Shown here in pieces: positions 55,600 to 64,000 of a DNA stretch of 64,000 nt; positions within the stretch are counted from its first letter, which is position 1, and the number at the start of each line of letters is the position of its first letter. The notes beneath the pieces were generated by a model. The model was given only the letters and a program-made list of their open reading frames with translations, did no database searches and was not told the DNA's origin. Made by a program: the position numbers and the translations under genes. The stretch covers positions 1 through 64,000 of the forward strand of contig NJIE01000032.1 of assembly GCA_002213445.1 (NCBI GenBank), given 5' to 3'. Source of the DNA: Xenophilus sp. AP218F. Its GTDB lineage: Bacteria > Pseudomonadota > Gammaproteobacteria > Burkholderiales > Chromobacteriaceae.

Positions 55600-56967
55600 A
55601 TGCGCATGATCAACAACGCGCTGACCGGCGCCAACGCGGCGCAAGTCGCGCTCAACGCCGCCAGCCAGAACATCGCCAACGTGATGACCCCGGGCTATTC
55701 GCGCCAGGGCGTGGTGCTGACCACCCGCCAGCCCGGCGGCGGCGACCCGCTCAGCCCCGGCTACGGCGTGGAAGTCAGCGCGGTGCGCCGCTTCAGCGAC
55801 GATTACAAGAACCTGATGCAGTGGCAGGCCGGCTCCAACCTGGGCGCCTTGTCCGCCGCCCAGCCGTATTATGCCCAGCTGGAGCAGGTGCTGGGCACCG
55901 CCGGCACCAGCCTGTCCGGCGGCTTCGACAAATTCTTCGCCGCGCTCAACGCCGCCAGCCTGGATTCCGGCGTGATGCGCGAGCAGGTGCTGCGCGAGGC
56001 CGATGCCCTGGCGCAGCGCTTCAACAATCTGGACGGCGTGCTCGCCTCGCAGCTGGACGCGATTCGCGAACAGCGCAACGCCACCGTCACCCAGATCAAC
56101 AGCCTGACCGGGAATCTGGCCGAACTCAATCTCAAGCTGGCCGCCGGCCGCGCCCAGGGCATCAATGTTTCCGGGCTGGAGGACGAGCGCGATCGCCAGA
56201 TCGACGCCCTGTCGGCGCTGGTGGAGGTCAAGGTGCTGGAAGTCAGCGACGGCAGCAAGACGATCAGCCTGAGCAACGGTTTGCCGCTGGTGGCGGCCGG
56301 CGAGGCCGCGCGCCTGAGCAACGAGAGCCACGCCGACGGCAGCCAGACGCTGAAGCTCGCTTTCGCCCAGGACAAGTACGCGATGCCCGGCGGCGAGCTG
56401 GGCGGCCAGCTGGGCGGCCTCAACCAGTTTGAAAAGGACGTGGCCCGCCCGATGGTGGCCAAGGTGCGGGTTCTGGCCGGCGAGCTGGCGACGCGCGTCA
56501 ACGAGCAGCTGGCCAAAGGCTTCGACATGAACGGCCAGCCGGGCAAGCCGCTGTTCGTGTTCGATCCCGGCGCGGCCAGCGGCGTGCTGCGCACCAGCGG
56601 CCTGAAATCGGCGGAGCTGGGCTTTTCCGGCGACAAGGACAAGCCGGGCAACAACGACAATCTGCGCACGCTGATCGAGGTCAAGAGCCAGACCTTCGAT
56701 CTGGCGGGCGTGGGGCAGGTGACGCTGGGCGACGCCTATTCGCAGATGCTGGGCCAGCTGGCGGTGGCCAGCCAGCAGAACAAGGGCGGGCTGGATACCG
56801 CCAAGGTGATCCGCGCCGAGGCGGAAAAGAACTGGCAGGGCACGAGCGGCGTCAACCGCGACGAGGAGGCGATCAACCTGATCGAATTCCAGAAAATGTA
56901 CCAGGCCAATATGAAAGTGATCTCGGTGGCCAACCAGCTGTTCGACAGCACCCTGGCCATCCTGTAA
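55600..56967 (+). CDS. flgK: Flagellar hook-associated protein 1, FlgK
   Basis: This 455-residue hook-filament junction protein has the N-terminal motif ALNAASQNIANVMTPGYSRQ and VVLTTRQPGGG. The middle shows FDKFFAALNAASLDSGVMRE and INSLTGNLAELNLKLAAGRA. The C-terminus NLIEFQKMYQANMKVISVAN is the axial helix. It is near the short end for FlgK (E. coli 547), mostly from a reduced central domain. flgL follows after 9 bases. Confidence 0.95.
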   Translation: MRMINNALTGANAAQVALNAASQNIANVMTPGYSRQGVVLTTRQPGGGDPLSPGYGVEVSAVRRFSDDYKNLMQWQAGSNLGALSAAQPYYAQLEQVLGTAGTSLSGGFDKFFAALNAASLDSGVMREQVLREADALAQRFNNLDGVLASQLDAIREQRNATVTQINSLTGNLAELNLKLAAGRAQGINVSGLEDERDRQIDALSALVEVKVLEVSDGSKTISLSNGLPLVAAGEAARLSNESHADGSQTLKLAFAQDKYAMPGGELGGQLGGLNQFEKDVARPMVAKVRVLAGELATRVNEQLAKGFDMNGQPGKPLFVFDPGAASGVLRTSGLKSAELGFSGDKDKPGNNDNLRTLIEVKSQTFDLAGVGQVTLGDAYSQMLGQLAVASQQNKGGLDTAKVIRAEAEKNWQGTSGVNRDEEAINLIEFQKMYQANMKVISVANQLFDSTLAIL

Positions 56968-56976
56968 GGAAGCAGC

Positions 56977-57885
56977 ATGCGCATTTCCAGCAACCAGTAC
57001 CAATCCTCGTTGCAGCTGTCGATGCAGAACAGCGGCAGCCAGATGGCGGAAACGCTGCAGAAGATGTCCAGCGGCCAGCGGCTGCTGGCCCCGTCGGAAG
57101 ATCCGATCGCCAGCGTCCGCCTGCTGCGGCTGCAGCGCGAGGAGTCGTCGCTGGACCAGTACCGCGACAATATCGGCGCTTTGCGTCAGCAACTGACCCA
57201 GAACGAATCGCTGCTGGACGGCATCAGCCAGCGGCTGCGCGACGTCAGCGACATCCTCACCGCCGCCGCCAACATGCCGCCCAGGGACGATCTCAAGGCT
57301 ATGGCCACGCCGCTGGAGTCCCTGCGCGATACCATCCTCTACGCCGCCAACACCAAGAACAGCGAAGGCCGCTACCTGTTTTCCGGCAGCGCGGTGAAGA
57401 GCGAAACCATCAAGCAGGACGACAGCCAGCCGGCGGGCAGCCGCTACAGCTTCGGCGGCAATACCGACAAGCAGAAGGTGGTGGTGGGCGACGGCGTCAC
57501 CGAAACCGCCAACGTGACGCTGGAGTCGATGGCCCCCTTGCTCAACCAGCTGGACGCGACGATCGCCACGCTGAAGTCGCCGACGCTGGACCACACCGAC
57601 CCCGCGGTGGGGCAGCAAGTGCGCGATGCCATGGCCGCGGTCAGCGCTGCGCTGGACAACGTCAGCAGCCGCATTTCCGAGCTGGGCGGCTCGCAAAACG
57701 TGCTGCGTTCGCTGTCCGCCAGCCACGACAACATCAGCCTGGCCAACCAGCAGAGCATCCGCGACCTGGGCGGGCTGGATTACGCCACCGCCTATCTGGA
57801 GCTGAACGGGCTGTCGATGGCGGTGCAGGCCAGCATGAAGGCCTACGGCCGCGTCAGCCAATTGACCATGTTCGACGTGATCTGA
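56977..57885 (+). CDS. flgL: Flagellar hook-associated protein 3, FlgL
   Basis: This 302-residue junction protein begins MRISSNQYQSSLQLSMQNSG, with LQKMSSGQRLLAPSEDPIAS, the flagellin-like N-terminal pattern of FlgL. TKNSEGRYLFSGS is a family hallmark. The C-terminus ISLANQQSIRDLGGLDYATA and LELNGLSMAVQASMKAYGRV fits. GGAAGCAGC precedes the ATG. The next gene starts 4 bases after its stop. Confidence 0.95.
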   Translation: MRISSNQYQSSLQLSMQNSGSQMAETLQKMSSGQRLLAPSEDPIASVRLLRLQREESSLDQYRDNIGALRQQLTQNESLLDGISQRLRDVSDILTAAANMPPRDDLKAMATPLESLRDTILYAANTKNSEGRYLFSGSAVKSETIKQDDSQPAGSRYSFGGNTDKQKVVVGDGVTETANVTLESMAPLLNQLDATIATLKSPTLDHTDPAVGQQVRDAMAAVSAALDNVSSRISELGGSQNVLRSLSASHDNISLANQQSIRDLGGLDYATAYLELNGLSMAVQASMKAYGRVSQLTMFDVI

Positions 57886-57889
57886 ACGC

Positions 57890-58927
57890 ATGAACTCGGC
57901 CATCTCATCCCTGCACGTACCCGCCGGCGGCCAGCGCTGGGGCAAGGACGGCGGCGTCGTCGCCCCGGCTGGCGGCAGCCCGCAAACGCTGGCCCGCCAG
58001 CCTGCCGCCGCCGCCCCCTTGCGCGGCGAGGCCGCGTCCGGCTGGCGCTACAGCGTGCAGCTCAACGACCAGCTCACCTCGGCGCAGCGCGCCCAGGGTT
58101 TCGTCGACGACATGCTGCAGCAGCTGGAAGGCTTCAAGGACAACCTCAGCCGCCAGCTTATCCAGCGCCAGATCGACAAGGACGGCCTGCGCGCGCAGCG
58201 CGGCCAGTTGCAGCAGGCCTGGCAGAAGCGCGAGCGCGCCAGCGGCGGCAGCCTGGACGCCCAGTTGCGTTTCCACCTTGCCGCCGACGCGCGCCAGCGT
58301 TTCGGCGTTCGCGGGCTGGACCTGGAATCCCTGACCCGCGAGCCGGCGGAGACGCTGGTGCTGCAAACCGGCGACCGGGGCAGCGCGCCCAGCGCGGTGC
58401 TGGTGGGCGACGGCGCGGGAGAGGAAGAGATCTTGCGCCGCCTGAACCGGGCGCTGGCGCCTTCCGGCGTGCGCTGCGAGCTGGATCGTTACGGCCAGCT
58501 GGGCTTCAGCGTGGCCGAGCGCGACTGGGCGGCGTTGCAGGGCAACCTGGCCATTCGCGGCGACGGCATCCGCTTTCCCAGCGGCGTGCCCCAGCCCGCC
58601 CGTCCGGAGGCCGAGCCGCCGGCGCTGGACGCCGAGCGCTGGCAGGTGGAGGACCACGCCCAGGTGCGGCAGGCCTTGCAAGGCGTGGTGCGCACCATCG
58701 CTCAGCTGCAGCAAAGCCGCCAGGCCATCGCCAGCGCCATCGAGGACGCCCGCCGCGCCATCGAGAAGCTGTCGCGTCAGGATGAAACCAGCTGGGCGGG
58801 CGACTTCGTCACCGAATTCAACGCCAGGCTCAACCAGCGCGCCAGTTACCAGCAATTGCAGGAAATCCTGCCGGCCTTGCTCGGCGTCAGCCGCTATCAG
58901 GTGATCGCGTTGTTGTCGCTGCGTTGA
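57890..58927 (+). CDS. Unrecognised 345-residue coiled-coil protein at the end of the flagellar operon
   Basis: I do not recognise this protein. It has no signal peptide and no membrane helix. Residues 1-50 are Gly/Pro/Ala-rich and probably disordered. Residues 60-115 are a long charged helix (RAQGFVDDMLQQLEGFKDNL, QIDKDGLRAQRGQLQQAWQK), a likely coiled coil. Residues 120-235 look like a mixed alpha/beta domain, and 245-345 are again helical (VRTIAQLQQSRQAIASAIED). The gene begins 4 bases after flgL and a terminator follows, so it belongs to the operon. Codon bias matches neighbours. A role in axial-protein export or late assembly is only inference. Confidence 0.85.
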   Translation: MNSAISSLHVPAGGQRWGKDGGVVAPAGGSPQTLARQPAAAAPLRGEAASGWRYSVQLNDQLTSAQRAQGFVDDMLQQLEGFKDNLSRQLIQRQIDKDGLRAQRGQLQQAWQKRERASGGSLDAQLRFHLAADARQRFGVRGLDLESLTREPAETLVLQTGDRGSAPSAVLVGDGAGEEEILRRLNRALAPSGVRCELDRYGQLGFSVAERDWAALQGNLAIRGDGIRFPSGVPQPARPEAEPPALDAERWQVEDHAQVRQALQGVVRTIAQLQQSRQAIASAIEDARRAIEKLSRQDETSWAGDFVTEFNARLNQRASYQQLQEILPALLGVSRYQVIALLSLR

Positions 58928-58950
58928 GCGCCGCGCCGGCCGCCATCGAA

Positions 58951-58988
58951 CAAAACCGCCTGCCGATTCCGGCAGGCGGTTTTGTTTT
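58951..58988. terminator. Bidirectional terminator between flagellar operon and porin gene
   Basis: A 14-bp stem (CAAAACCGCCTGCC and its complement) closes GATTCC, with TTTT on the right and AAAA within the left arm. It ends both the flagellar operon and the converging porin transcript. Confidence 0.93.
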
Positions 58989-59015
58989 GCGGCCATCGAA
59001 ACGACGGCGCGGCGA

Positions 59016-60116
59016 TCAGAAGGAGTGAACCATATTGACGCCGAAGCCCTTGAGCTTGTCTTCGCCCGCCGCGCCGAACAGGCCGGCCTTGTCGGTTTTC
59101 ACTTCGCCGTACTGCATGCCCACGACGGTGCGCTTGGACAGGGTGTAATCCACGCCGACGATAAACTGCTTGTAGCCGGTGCCGTCCTGGCTTGCGCCGT
59201 CGATTTTCACGTCCTGGCTTTGGGCGTAGGTGAACTTGGGCTTGAACGCGCCCAGCTGGTAGGCGGCGGTCAGCGCGTATTCCTGCGACTTGTACTCGCG
59301 GTTGTCCAGGCCGAAGGCCGGCAGCGCATCGGCGCCGTTGTTGCCGGTGGCCAGCGCGTAGATCGGCGTCGCGCTGGCGTCGCCCTTGTCGTTGCGGTAG
59401 CCGACGGCCAGGAGCAGATTGTTGGCGTTGTAGCCGGCTTCGATGCGGTGGCTGTCGATGGCCTTGCTGCTGACGCCGCTTGCGATCGCCAGCGGGGTCT
59501 GGTGGATGTAGTTGTACTTGCCGAAGAAACCGCTGTTTTCGTAGGACAGACCCAGGTTGTACAGCTCGCGGTTGGTATTGCCGCTGGCCGGGGCGTAGCC
59601 GGTGGCGGAGAAGTCTTCCTTGGTGCCGTACAGGAAGGCGGCGCTGAAGCCGCCGAAGTTGGCGGTATCGAAGCGGATGGCGTTCTTGACGCGGACATCG
59701 TCGCGGGTGAAGGCGGCGAGGCCCAGCGCGGCGCTGTTGTTGTTCCACGGATTCACCTGCTCCATATTGGAGTCGCCGTAGGTGGAGATGTGGCCGATGC
59801 GCGCCATGCCGTACTGGGTTTGCAAGCCGACGAAGGTGTTGCGGCTGCCCAGCGTGCCGGAGTCCGGACCATCCTTCTTGTTGGTGCCGTCCATGCCGAC
59901 GGTGGCTTCCACCTGCCAGATGGCCTTGAGGCCGTCGCCCAGGCTTTCGCTGCCCTTGAGGCCGATCAGCGAGCCCAGATCGTCGACATTGGTCTGGTTG
60001 CGCTGACCGTTTTCTACGTTTTCCACGCCCATTTTCAAGGTGCCGTAGAGGGTGGTGTCGGCCATGGCGGCGGCGGGCAGGGCGGCCAGCGCCAGTGCGA
60101 GGATGGTCTTGTTCAT
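59016..60116 (-). CDS. General trimeric porin (Gram-negative porin family)
   Basis: This 366-residue outer-membrane beta-barrel has a signal peptide (MNKTILALALAALPAAAMAD, cleavage near residue 19). The mature start TTLYGTLKMGVENVENGQRN, NTFVGLQTQYGMARIGHIST and the aromatic C-terminal end GFGVNMVHSF (terminal Phe) are classic for betaproteobacterial porins such as Omp38/PorB relatives. Alternating polar/hydrophobic strands continue throughout. A plausible sigma-70 promoter lies 59-87 bases upstream. Monocistronic. Confidence 0.95.
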   Translation of the reverse strand: MNKTILALALAALPAAAMADTTLYGTLKMGVENVENGQRNQTNVDDLGSLIGLKGSESLGDGLKAIWQVEATVGMDGTNKKDGPDSGTLGSRNTFVGLQTQYGMARIGHISTYGDSNMEQVNPWNNNSAALGLAAFTRDDVRVKNAIRFDTANFGGFSAAFLYGTKEDFSATGYAPASGNTNRELYNLGLSYENSGFFGKYNYIHQTPLAIASGVSSKAIDSHRIEAGYNANNLLLAVGYRNDKGDASATPIYALATGNNGADALPAFGLDNREYKSQEYALTAAYQLGAFKPKFTYAQSQDVKIDGASQDGTGYKQFIVGVDYTLSKRTVVGMQYGEVKTDKAGLFGAAGEDKLKGFGVNMVHSF

Positions 60117-60507
60117 GGGAGATATTTTCCTGTGAGGTTTGTTTTTGGCAGGGTGGTTATCTGTTATTTGGTAGAGATTACTTTCTACTTAATAAAAAGA
60201 CAACTTGCCTTGAAGGGCCTGCGGACGCGGCATCGCCGGCAGGCCGCGGCTGCGGCCAATCAATCATCAATGATTACAAAGAGCTGTAGCGACCATATGG
60301 CGAAACGGAGGCGGTTGCCGCTGTGACTTCTCCGCCACAGTGCATGGCTGGCGTAAAAATAAAAGCGTGCAAAAACTATCTTTATTTTAAGCCATGCGAC
60401 GACTCAACCCGGGCGGCAAGCGGCGCCGCGATTTCCACGGGGCGAGGCGGAAGCCGTGTCATGCGGATGGTATGTTTGACGTCTTCGAATGGCTTGCGGG
60501 AGCCGCC
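60117..60507. other. Divergent intergenic region between porin and ABM-domain genes
   Basis: The left part is A/T-rich and holds the porin leader and promoter (separate entry). From about 60300 to 60507 I see no gene or clear element; the frame open to 60394 ahead of the ABM start has no protein character. Confidence 0.5.
60175..60203 (-). promoter_or_regulatory. Probable sigma-70 promoter of the porin gene
   Basis: On the minus strand TTGTCT (60198-60203) and TAATCT (60175-60180) are spaced 17 bases apart in an A/T-rich stretch. The resulting 5' leader would be about 50 bases, with an AGGAAA ribosome site upstream of the porin ATG. Confidence 0.55.
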
Positions 60508-60843
60508 ATGTCCTTACCCTGTCTTGCCGCTTTGCCCGAGCCGCCGTTCTACGCGGTGATCTTTTCCTCGCAGCGCGCCGCCGGCGACGCGGGCTACGCC
60601 GCGATGGCGGAGCGCATGTTGCAGCTGGCGGCCCGGCAGCCGGGCTTTCTGGGCGTGGAGAGCGCGCGCGGCGCGGATGGTTTCGGCATCACGGTATCGT
60701 ATTGGGAAAGCGAGGCGGCCATCGCCGCCTGGCGCGAGGACGCGGAGCACCGCATCGCGCGCGAAACGGGGCAGCGGCAGTGGTATCGGCAATTCGCCGT
60801 GCGCGTGGCCCGCGTCGAGCGCGCCTACGGCGGCGGCCAGTGA
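60508..60843 (+). CDS. Antibiotic biosynthesis monooxygenase (ABM) domain protein
   Basis: This 111-residue dimeric alpha/beta-barrel-type protein reads PPFYAVIFSSQRAAGDAGYA, then LQLAARQPGFLGVESARGAD and GITVSYWESEAAIAAWREDA, ending RQWYRQFAVRVARVERAYGG. This is the common ABM/YdhR-like stand-alone form of unknown substrate. ATG 60508 has GGGAG 6 bases upstream; longer in-frame openings at 60472 and 60394 are less likely. It stands alone. Confidence 0.9.
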   Translation: MSLPCLAALPEPPFYAVIFSSQRAAGDAGYAAMAERMLQLAARQPGFLGVESARGADGFGITVSYWESEAAIAAWREDAEHRIARETGQRQWYRQFAVRVARVERAYGGGQ

Positions 60844-61022
60844 ACGCCGGCGCGTTTCAGGCCGGGAGGATGGCAGGCGGGCGCGGCTGAGCGCGCCGCC
60901 GAACCGGAAGCCTGGCCGAGCCTGACTGGCCGCGAACGGCGCTCGACCGGCGCTTTCGGCCTGCCGTTCCAGTTCCGCGGCGAACGCGTCGCCTCCCGGG
61001 GGAGGAAGGCGGATGGCGCAAG

Positions 61023-61052
61023 AAAAACGCCGCAAGGCGCGCTTGCGGCGTT
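61023..61052 (-). terminator. Rho-independent terminator of acs (minus strand)
   Basis: On the minus strand AACGCCGCAAG and CTTGCGGCGTT pair over a short GCGC-type loop, followed by TTTTC. It sits about 40 bases beyond the acs stop. Confidence 0.88.
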
Positions 61053-61090
61053 GGGGTGCGGGATGATCCTGTTTCGTCGATGACGGCGTC

Positions 61091-63055
61091 TTACAGCGGC
61101 TGCTGCAGTTGCGCCAGGATCTGCGGGTTTTCCAGCGTGGACGTGTCCTGGGTGATTTCCTCGCCTTTGGCGATGGAGCGCAACAGGCGGCGCATGATCT
61201 TGCCGGAGCGGGTCTTGGGCAGGTTCTCGCCGAAGCGGATGTCGTCGGGCTGCGCGATCTTGCCGATTTCGTGCGCCACCCAGTTCTTCAGCTCGGCCGC
61301 CACCTTCTTGGCCTCCTCGCCGACCGGACGCGCGCCCTTGAGCACCACGAAGGCCACCACCGCCTCGCCCTTGACGTCGTGCGGCTTGCCCACCACGGCG
61401 GCTTCTGCCACCAGCGGGTTGGCCACCAGCGCCGATTCGATCTCCATCGTGCCCAGGCGGTGGCCGGACACGTTCAGCACGTCGTCGATGCGGCCCATGA
61501 TCCAGAAATAGCCGTTTTCGTCGCGGTTGGCCGAGTCGCCCGCCAGGTAGTACTGGCCGTTGAATTCTTCCGGGAAGTAGGTTTTCTTGAAGCGCTCCGG
61601 ATCGTTCCAGATGGTGCGCACCAGCGAGGGGAAGGGCTTCTTGATCACCAGGAAGCCGCCGCGGCCCGGCTCCACCTGCGCGCCGGATTCGTCGACGATG
61701 TCGGCCATGATGCCCGGCAGCGGCAATGTGCACGAGCCGGGTTTGGTCGGCACCGCGCCCGGCAGCGGGGCGATCATCGCCGAGCCGGTTTCGGTTTGCC
61801 ACCAGGTGTCCACGATGGGGCAGCGGCCGCCGCCCACGGTTTCGTAGTACCAGATCCAGGCTTCGGGGTTGATCGGTTCGCCCACCGTGCCCAGCACGCG
61901 CAAGGACGACAGGTCGAACTGCTTGGGCAGGTCGGCGCCCAGCTTGATCAGCGACCGGATGGCGGTGGGCGCGGTGTAGAAGATGCTGACCTTGTGTTGT
62001 TCGATCATGCGCCAGAAGCGGCTGGCGTCCGGGTAGGTGGGCACGCCTTCGAAGATCACCTGGGTGGCGCCGTTGCCCAGCGGGCCGTAGCAGACGTAGC
62101 TGTGGCCGGTGATCCAGCCCACGTCGGCGGTGCACCAGTAGACGTCGTCGGGCTTGAAGTCGAACACCCAGCGGAAGCTGTTGATCGCGCCCAGCAGATA
62201 GCCGGCGCTGCTGTGCTGGATGCCCTTGGGTTTGCCGGTGGAGCCGGAGGTGTAGAGGATGAAGAGCGGGTCTTCCGCGTTCATCCATTCCGGTTCGCAG
62301 CTCTCCGGCTGCGAGGCGATCAGTTCGTGCCACCAGATGTCGCGGCTGGCGTCCCAGGCCACCTGGCCGCTGGTGCGCTGGTGGACCACCACTTTTTGCA
62401 CCGATTCCGCGCCTTCCAGCGCCAGGGCCTCGTCGACGGTGGCCTTGAGCGGCACGCTCTTGCCGCCGCGCATGCCCTCGTTGGATGTCACCACCACCGT
62501 GGCGCCGGCGTCCTGCACGCGGTCGCGCACCGCGCCGGCGGAGAAGCCGCCGAATACCACCGAGTGGATGGCGCCGATGCGGGCGCAAGCCTGCATGGTG
62601 ACCACCGCCTCCACGCCCATCGGCATGTAGACGACGACGCGGTCGCCCTTTTTCACGCCCAGGCTCTTGAGGCCGTTGGCGAACCGGCAGACGCGGCGAT
62701 GCAGCTCGGCGTAGCTCACGCGCGAGACTTCTCCGTCGTCGGCTTCGAAGATGATGGCGGTTTTGTCGCTCTGGGTCGCCAGGTGGCGGTCCAGGCAGTT
62801 GTAGGAGACGTTGAGCACGCCGTCGTCGAACCACTTGAAGAACGGAGCCTGGCTGTCGTCCAGCACGCGGGTGAACGGCTGCTTCCAGCTGATCTGTTCG
62901 CGCGCCAGCTTTTCCCAGAACGACAGATACTGGCTGTTGGCCTGTTCGCACAGGGCGTTGTAAGCCTCCATGCCGCTGACGGTGGCCTTGTGGCGGAAGT
63001 CGTCGCTGGGGGGGAAGCTGCGGGTTTCCTTGAGAATCGATTCTAGCGTGGACAT
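61091..63055 (-). CDS. acs: Acetyl-CoA synthetase (AMP-forming)
   Basis: This 654-residue enzyme activates acetate with ATP and CoA. Motifs include the P-loop-like [55 protein letters not shown], the acyl-adenylate hinge [20 protein letters not shown], and the C-terminal [18 protein letters not shown], where the Lys is the acetylation-controlled catalytic residue. The ATG at 63055 has AGGAG six bases upstream; an ATG at 63061 overlaps the ribosome site. It follows actP on the same strand, 56 bases away. Confidence 0.97.
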   Translation of the reverse strand: MSTLESILKETRSFPPSDDFRHKATVSGMEAYNALCEQANSQYLSFWEKLAREQISWKQPFTRVLDDSQAPFFKWFDDGVLNVSYNCLDRHLATQSDKTAIIFEADDGEVSRVSYAELHRRVCRFANGLKSLGVKKGDRVVVYMPMGVEAVVTMQACARIGAIHSVVFGGFSAGAVRDRVQDAGATVVVTSNEGMRGGKSVPLKATVDEALALEGAESVQKVVVHQRTSGQVAWDASRDIWWHELIASQPESCEPEWMNAEDPLFILYTSGSTGKPKGIQHSSAGYLLGAINSFRWVFDFKPDDVYWCTADVGWITGHSYVCYGPLGNGATQVIFEGVPTYPDASRFWRMIEQHKVSIFYTAPTAIRSLIKLGADLPKQFDLSSLRVLGTVGEPINPEAWIWYYETVGGGRCPIVDTWWQTETGSAMIAPLPGAVPTKPGSCTLPLPGIMADIVDESGAQVEPGRGGFLVIKKPFPSLVRTIWNDPERFKKTYFPEEFNGQYYLAGDSANRDENGYFWIMGRIDDVLNVSGHRLGTMEIESALVANPLVAEAAVVGKPHDVKGEAVVAFVVLKGARPVGEEAKKVAAELKNWVAHEIGKIAQPDDIRFGENLPKTRSGKIMRRLLRSIAKGEEITQDTSTLENPQILAQLQQPL

Positions 63056-63078
63056 GAACATCTCCTGGTTCTTATGGG

Positions 63079-63102
63079 CTGCCGCGCCTGACGGCGCGGC
63101 AG
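63079..63102 (-). promoter_or_regulatory. Strong hairpin between actP and acs without a T tract
   Basis: A 10-bp perfect stem (CTGCCGCGCC with GGCGCGGCAG) closes a TGAC loop in the actP-acs intergenic space. Without a T run it is not a standard terminator; it may protect the actP message or tune acs expression. Confidence 0.5.
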
Positions 63103-63111
63103 GTTCTGCGG

Positions 63112-64000
63112 TCAGTGCTTGCTTGCGCCGCTGGCGCCGATGCCGGTCATGGAGCGCACGAACTGCGCTTCAAACTTGGCTTTTTCGTTTTCCGCCTGCG
63201 CCGAGCTGTCGGTGATGGAGAACAGCCAGGTGGCGATGAAGGCCAGGGTCATGGAGAAGATGGCCGGGTTCTTGTACGGGAAGATCGCGTGTTCGTGCTT
63301 CATCACCTCCACCCATACGGTGGGACCGAGGACGATCAGCACGATGGCGGTCAGCAGGCCGATGAAGCCGCCGATCACCGCGCCGCGGGTGGTCAGCCCT
63401 TTCCAGAACATGGACAGGAACAACACCGGGAAGTTTGCCGAGGCGGCGATGGAGAAGGCGAGGCCCACCATGAAGGCGATGTTCTGCTTCTCGAATACCA
63501 GGCCCAGCACGATGGCGACCACGCCCAGCACCACGGTGGTGATCTTGGAGACGCGAATCTCGTCGGCTTCGTTGGCCTTGCCGTGCTTGAACACGCTGGC
63601 GTACAGGTCATGCGACACCGCCGACGCGCCGGAGAGGGCGAGGCCGGCCACCACCGCCAGGATGGTGGCGAAGGCCACGGCCGAGATGAAGCCGAGGAAG
63701 ATGTCGCCGCCCACCGCGTCGGCCAGGTGGATGGCCGCCATATTGTTGCCGCCGATCAGCTGGTGAACGGTTTTGCCGCCCTTGGTCACGGTTTCCATCA
63801 TGCCCGGCTGGTTGAGCACCAGCATGATGGCGCCGAAGCCGATGATGAAGGTGAGGATGTAGAAGTAGCCGATGAAGCCGGTGGCGTAGAACACCGATTT
63901 GCGGGCTTCCTTGGCGTCCGCCACCGTGAAGAAGCGCATCAGGATGTGCGGCAGGCCGGCGGTGCCGAACATCAGCGCGATGCCCAGCGAGATCGAGTCG
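63112..64000 (-). CDS. actP: Cation/acetate symporter ActP, C-terminal part (5' end outside window)
   Basis: The frame runs open to the window edge, so only about the last 296 residues are seen. This sodium:solute symporter protein shows [60 protein letters not shown] and [20 protein letters not shown], matching ActP. The C-terminus [16 protein letters not shown] is cytoplasmic. Reading starts left of position 64000 as ...[14 protein letters not shown]. It imports acetate for acs next door; the small DUF485 gene usually near actP is not between them. Confidence 0.94.
   Translation of the reverse strand, partial: DSISLGIALMFGTAGLPHILMRFFTVADAKEARKSVFYATGFIGYFYILTFIIGFGAIMLVLNQPGMMETVTKGGKTVHQLIGGNNMAAIHLADAVGGDIFLGFISAVAFATILAVVAGLALSGASAVSHDLYASVFKHGKANEADEIRVSKITTVVLGVVAIVLGLVFEKQNIAFMVGLAFSIAASANFPVLFLSMFWKGLTTRGAVIGGFIGLLTAIVLIVLGPTVWVEVMKHEHAIFPYKNPAIFSMTLAFIATWLFSITDSSAQAENEKAKFEAQFVRSMTGIGASGASKH

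Overview
The window is a high-GC proteobacterial chromosome segment. Gene content and order fit Chromobacteriaceae (Neisseriales), most likely a Chromobacterium-type organism. The evidence is the contiguous kdsD-kdsC-lptC-lptA-lptB-rpoN-hpf-ptsN-hprK-rapZ block, the Trm112-kdsB-adk cluster, many Neisseria-like housekeeping proteins and a tRNA-Gly(CCC) of the betaproteobacterial type. The genus assignment is inference, not a database result.

Layout. 1-235 is the 3' end of an IS5-family element. 613-3045 holds Trm112, kdsB, adk and a hemolysin-III-like membrane protein. 3115-6242 is a histidine kinase plus HD-GYP response regulator pair. 6313-17862 is almost entirely minus-strand: an EamA transporter, then a tightly packed block read right to left from kdsD (Kdo synthesis) through lptCAB (LPS export), rpoN, hpf and the PTS-Ntr/RapZ module, ending in a NusG-II protein, a Gx transporter, ubiX and nnrDE. 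17982-35970 is mixed housekeeping: a CPA2 antiporter, AsmA, a tRNA, fabI, trxA, rho, a TIC-type channel, a CoA-type NUDIX, a diguanylate cyclase, nadC, an ECF-type permease, MAPEG, HAD, murB, MATE, small hydrolases and a badly broken NUDIX gene.

36291-46804 is a complete type I-E CRISPR-Cas locus. It carries cas3, cas8e (casA), cse2 (casB), cas7e, cas5e, cas6e, cas1e and cas2e as one overlapping operon, then an A/T-rich leader and an array of 34 identical 29-nt repeats with 33 spacers. Catalytic residues of Cas1, Cas3 and Cas6e are all visible. The locus is less GC-rich than its flanks and sits next to the NUDIX pseudogene, which suggests an acquired island.

46930-58927 holds a ferric-reductase-like flavoprotein, then a flagellar cluster: flgA on the minus strand and flgBCDEFGHIJKL on the plus strand. 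FlgJ is the short form without a muramidase domain, flgM and flgN are missing, and flgL is followed 4 nt later by a 345-residue coiled-coil protein that I do not recognise. 59016-64000 holds a general porin, a small ABM-domain protein, and the acetate pair actP (cut by the window edge) and acs.

I did not find a clearly undescribed system. The best leads are the unrecognised flagellar-operon gene at 57890-58927, the NusG-II/Gx/UbiX/NnrDE extension of the rapZ operon, and the spacer content of the pristine CRISPR array.
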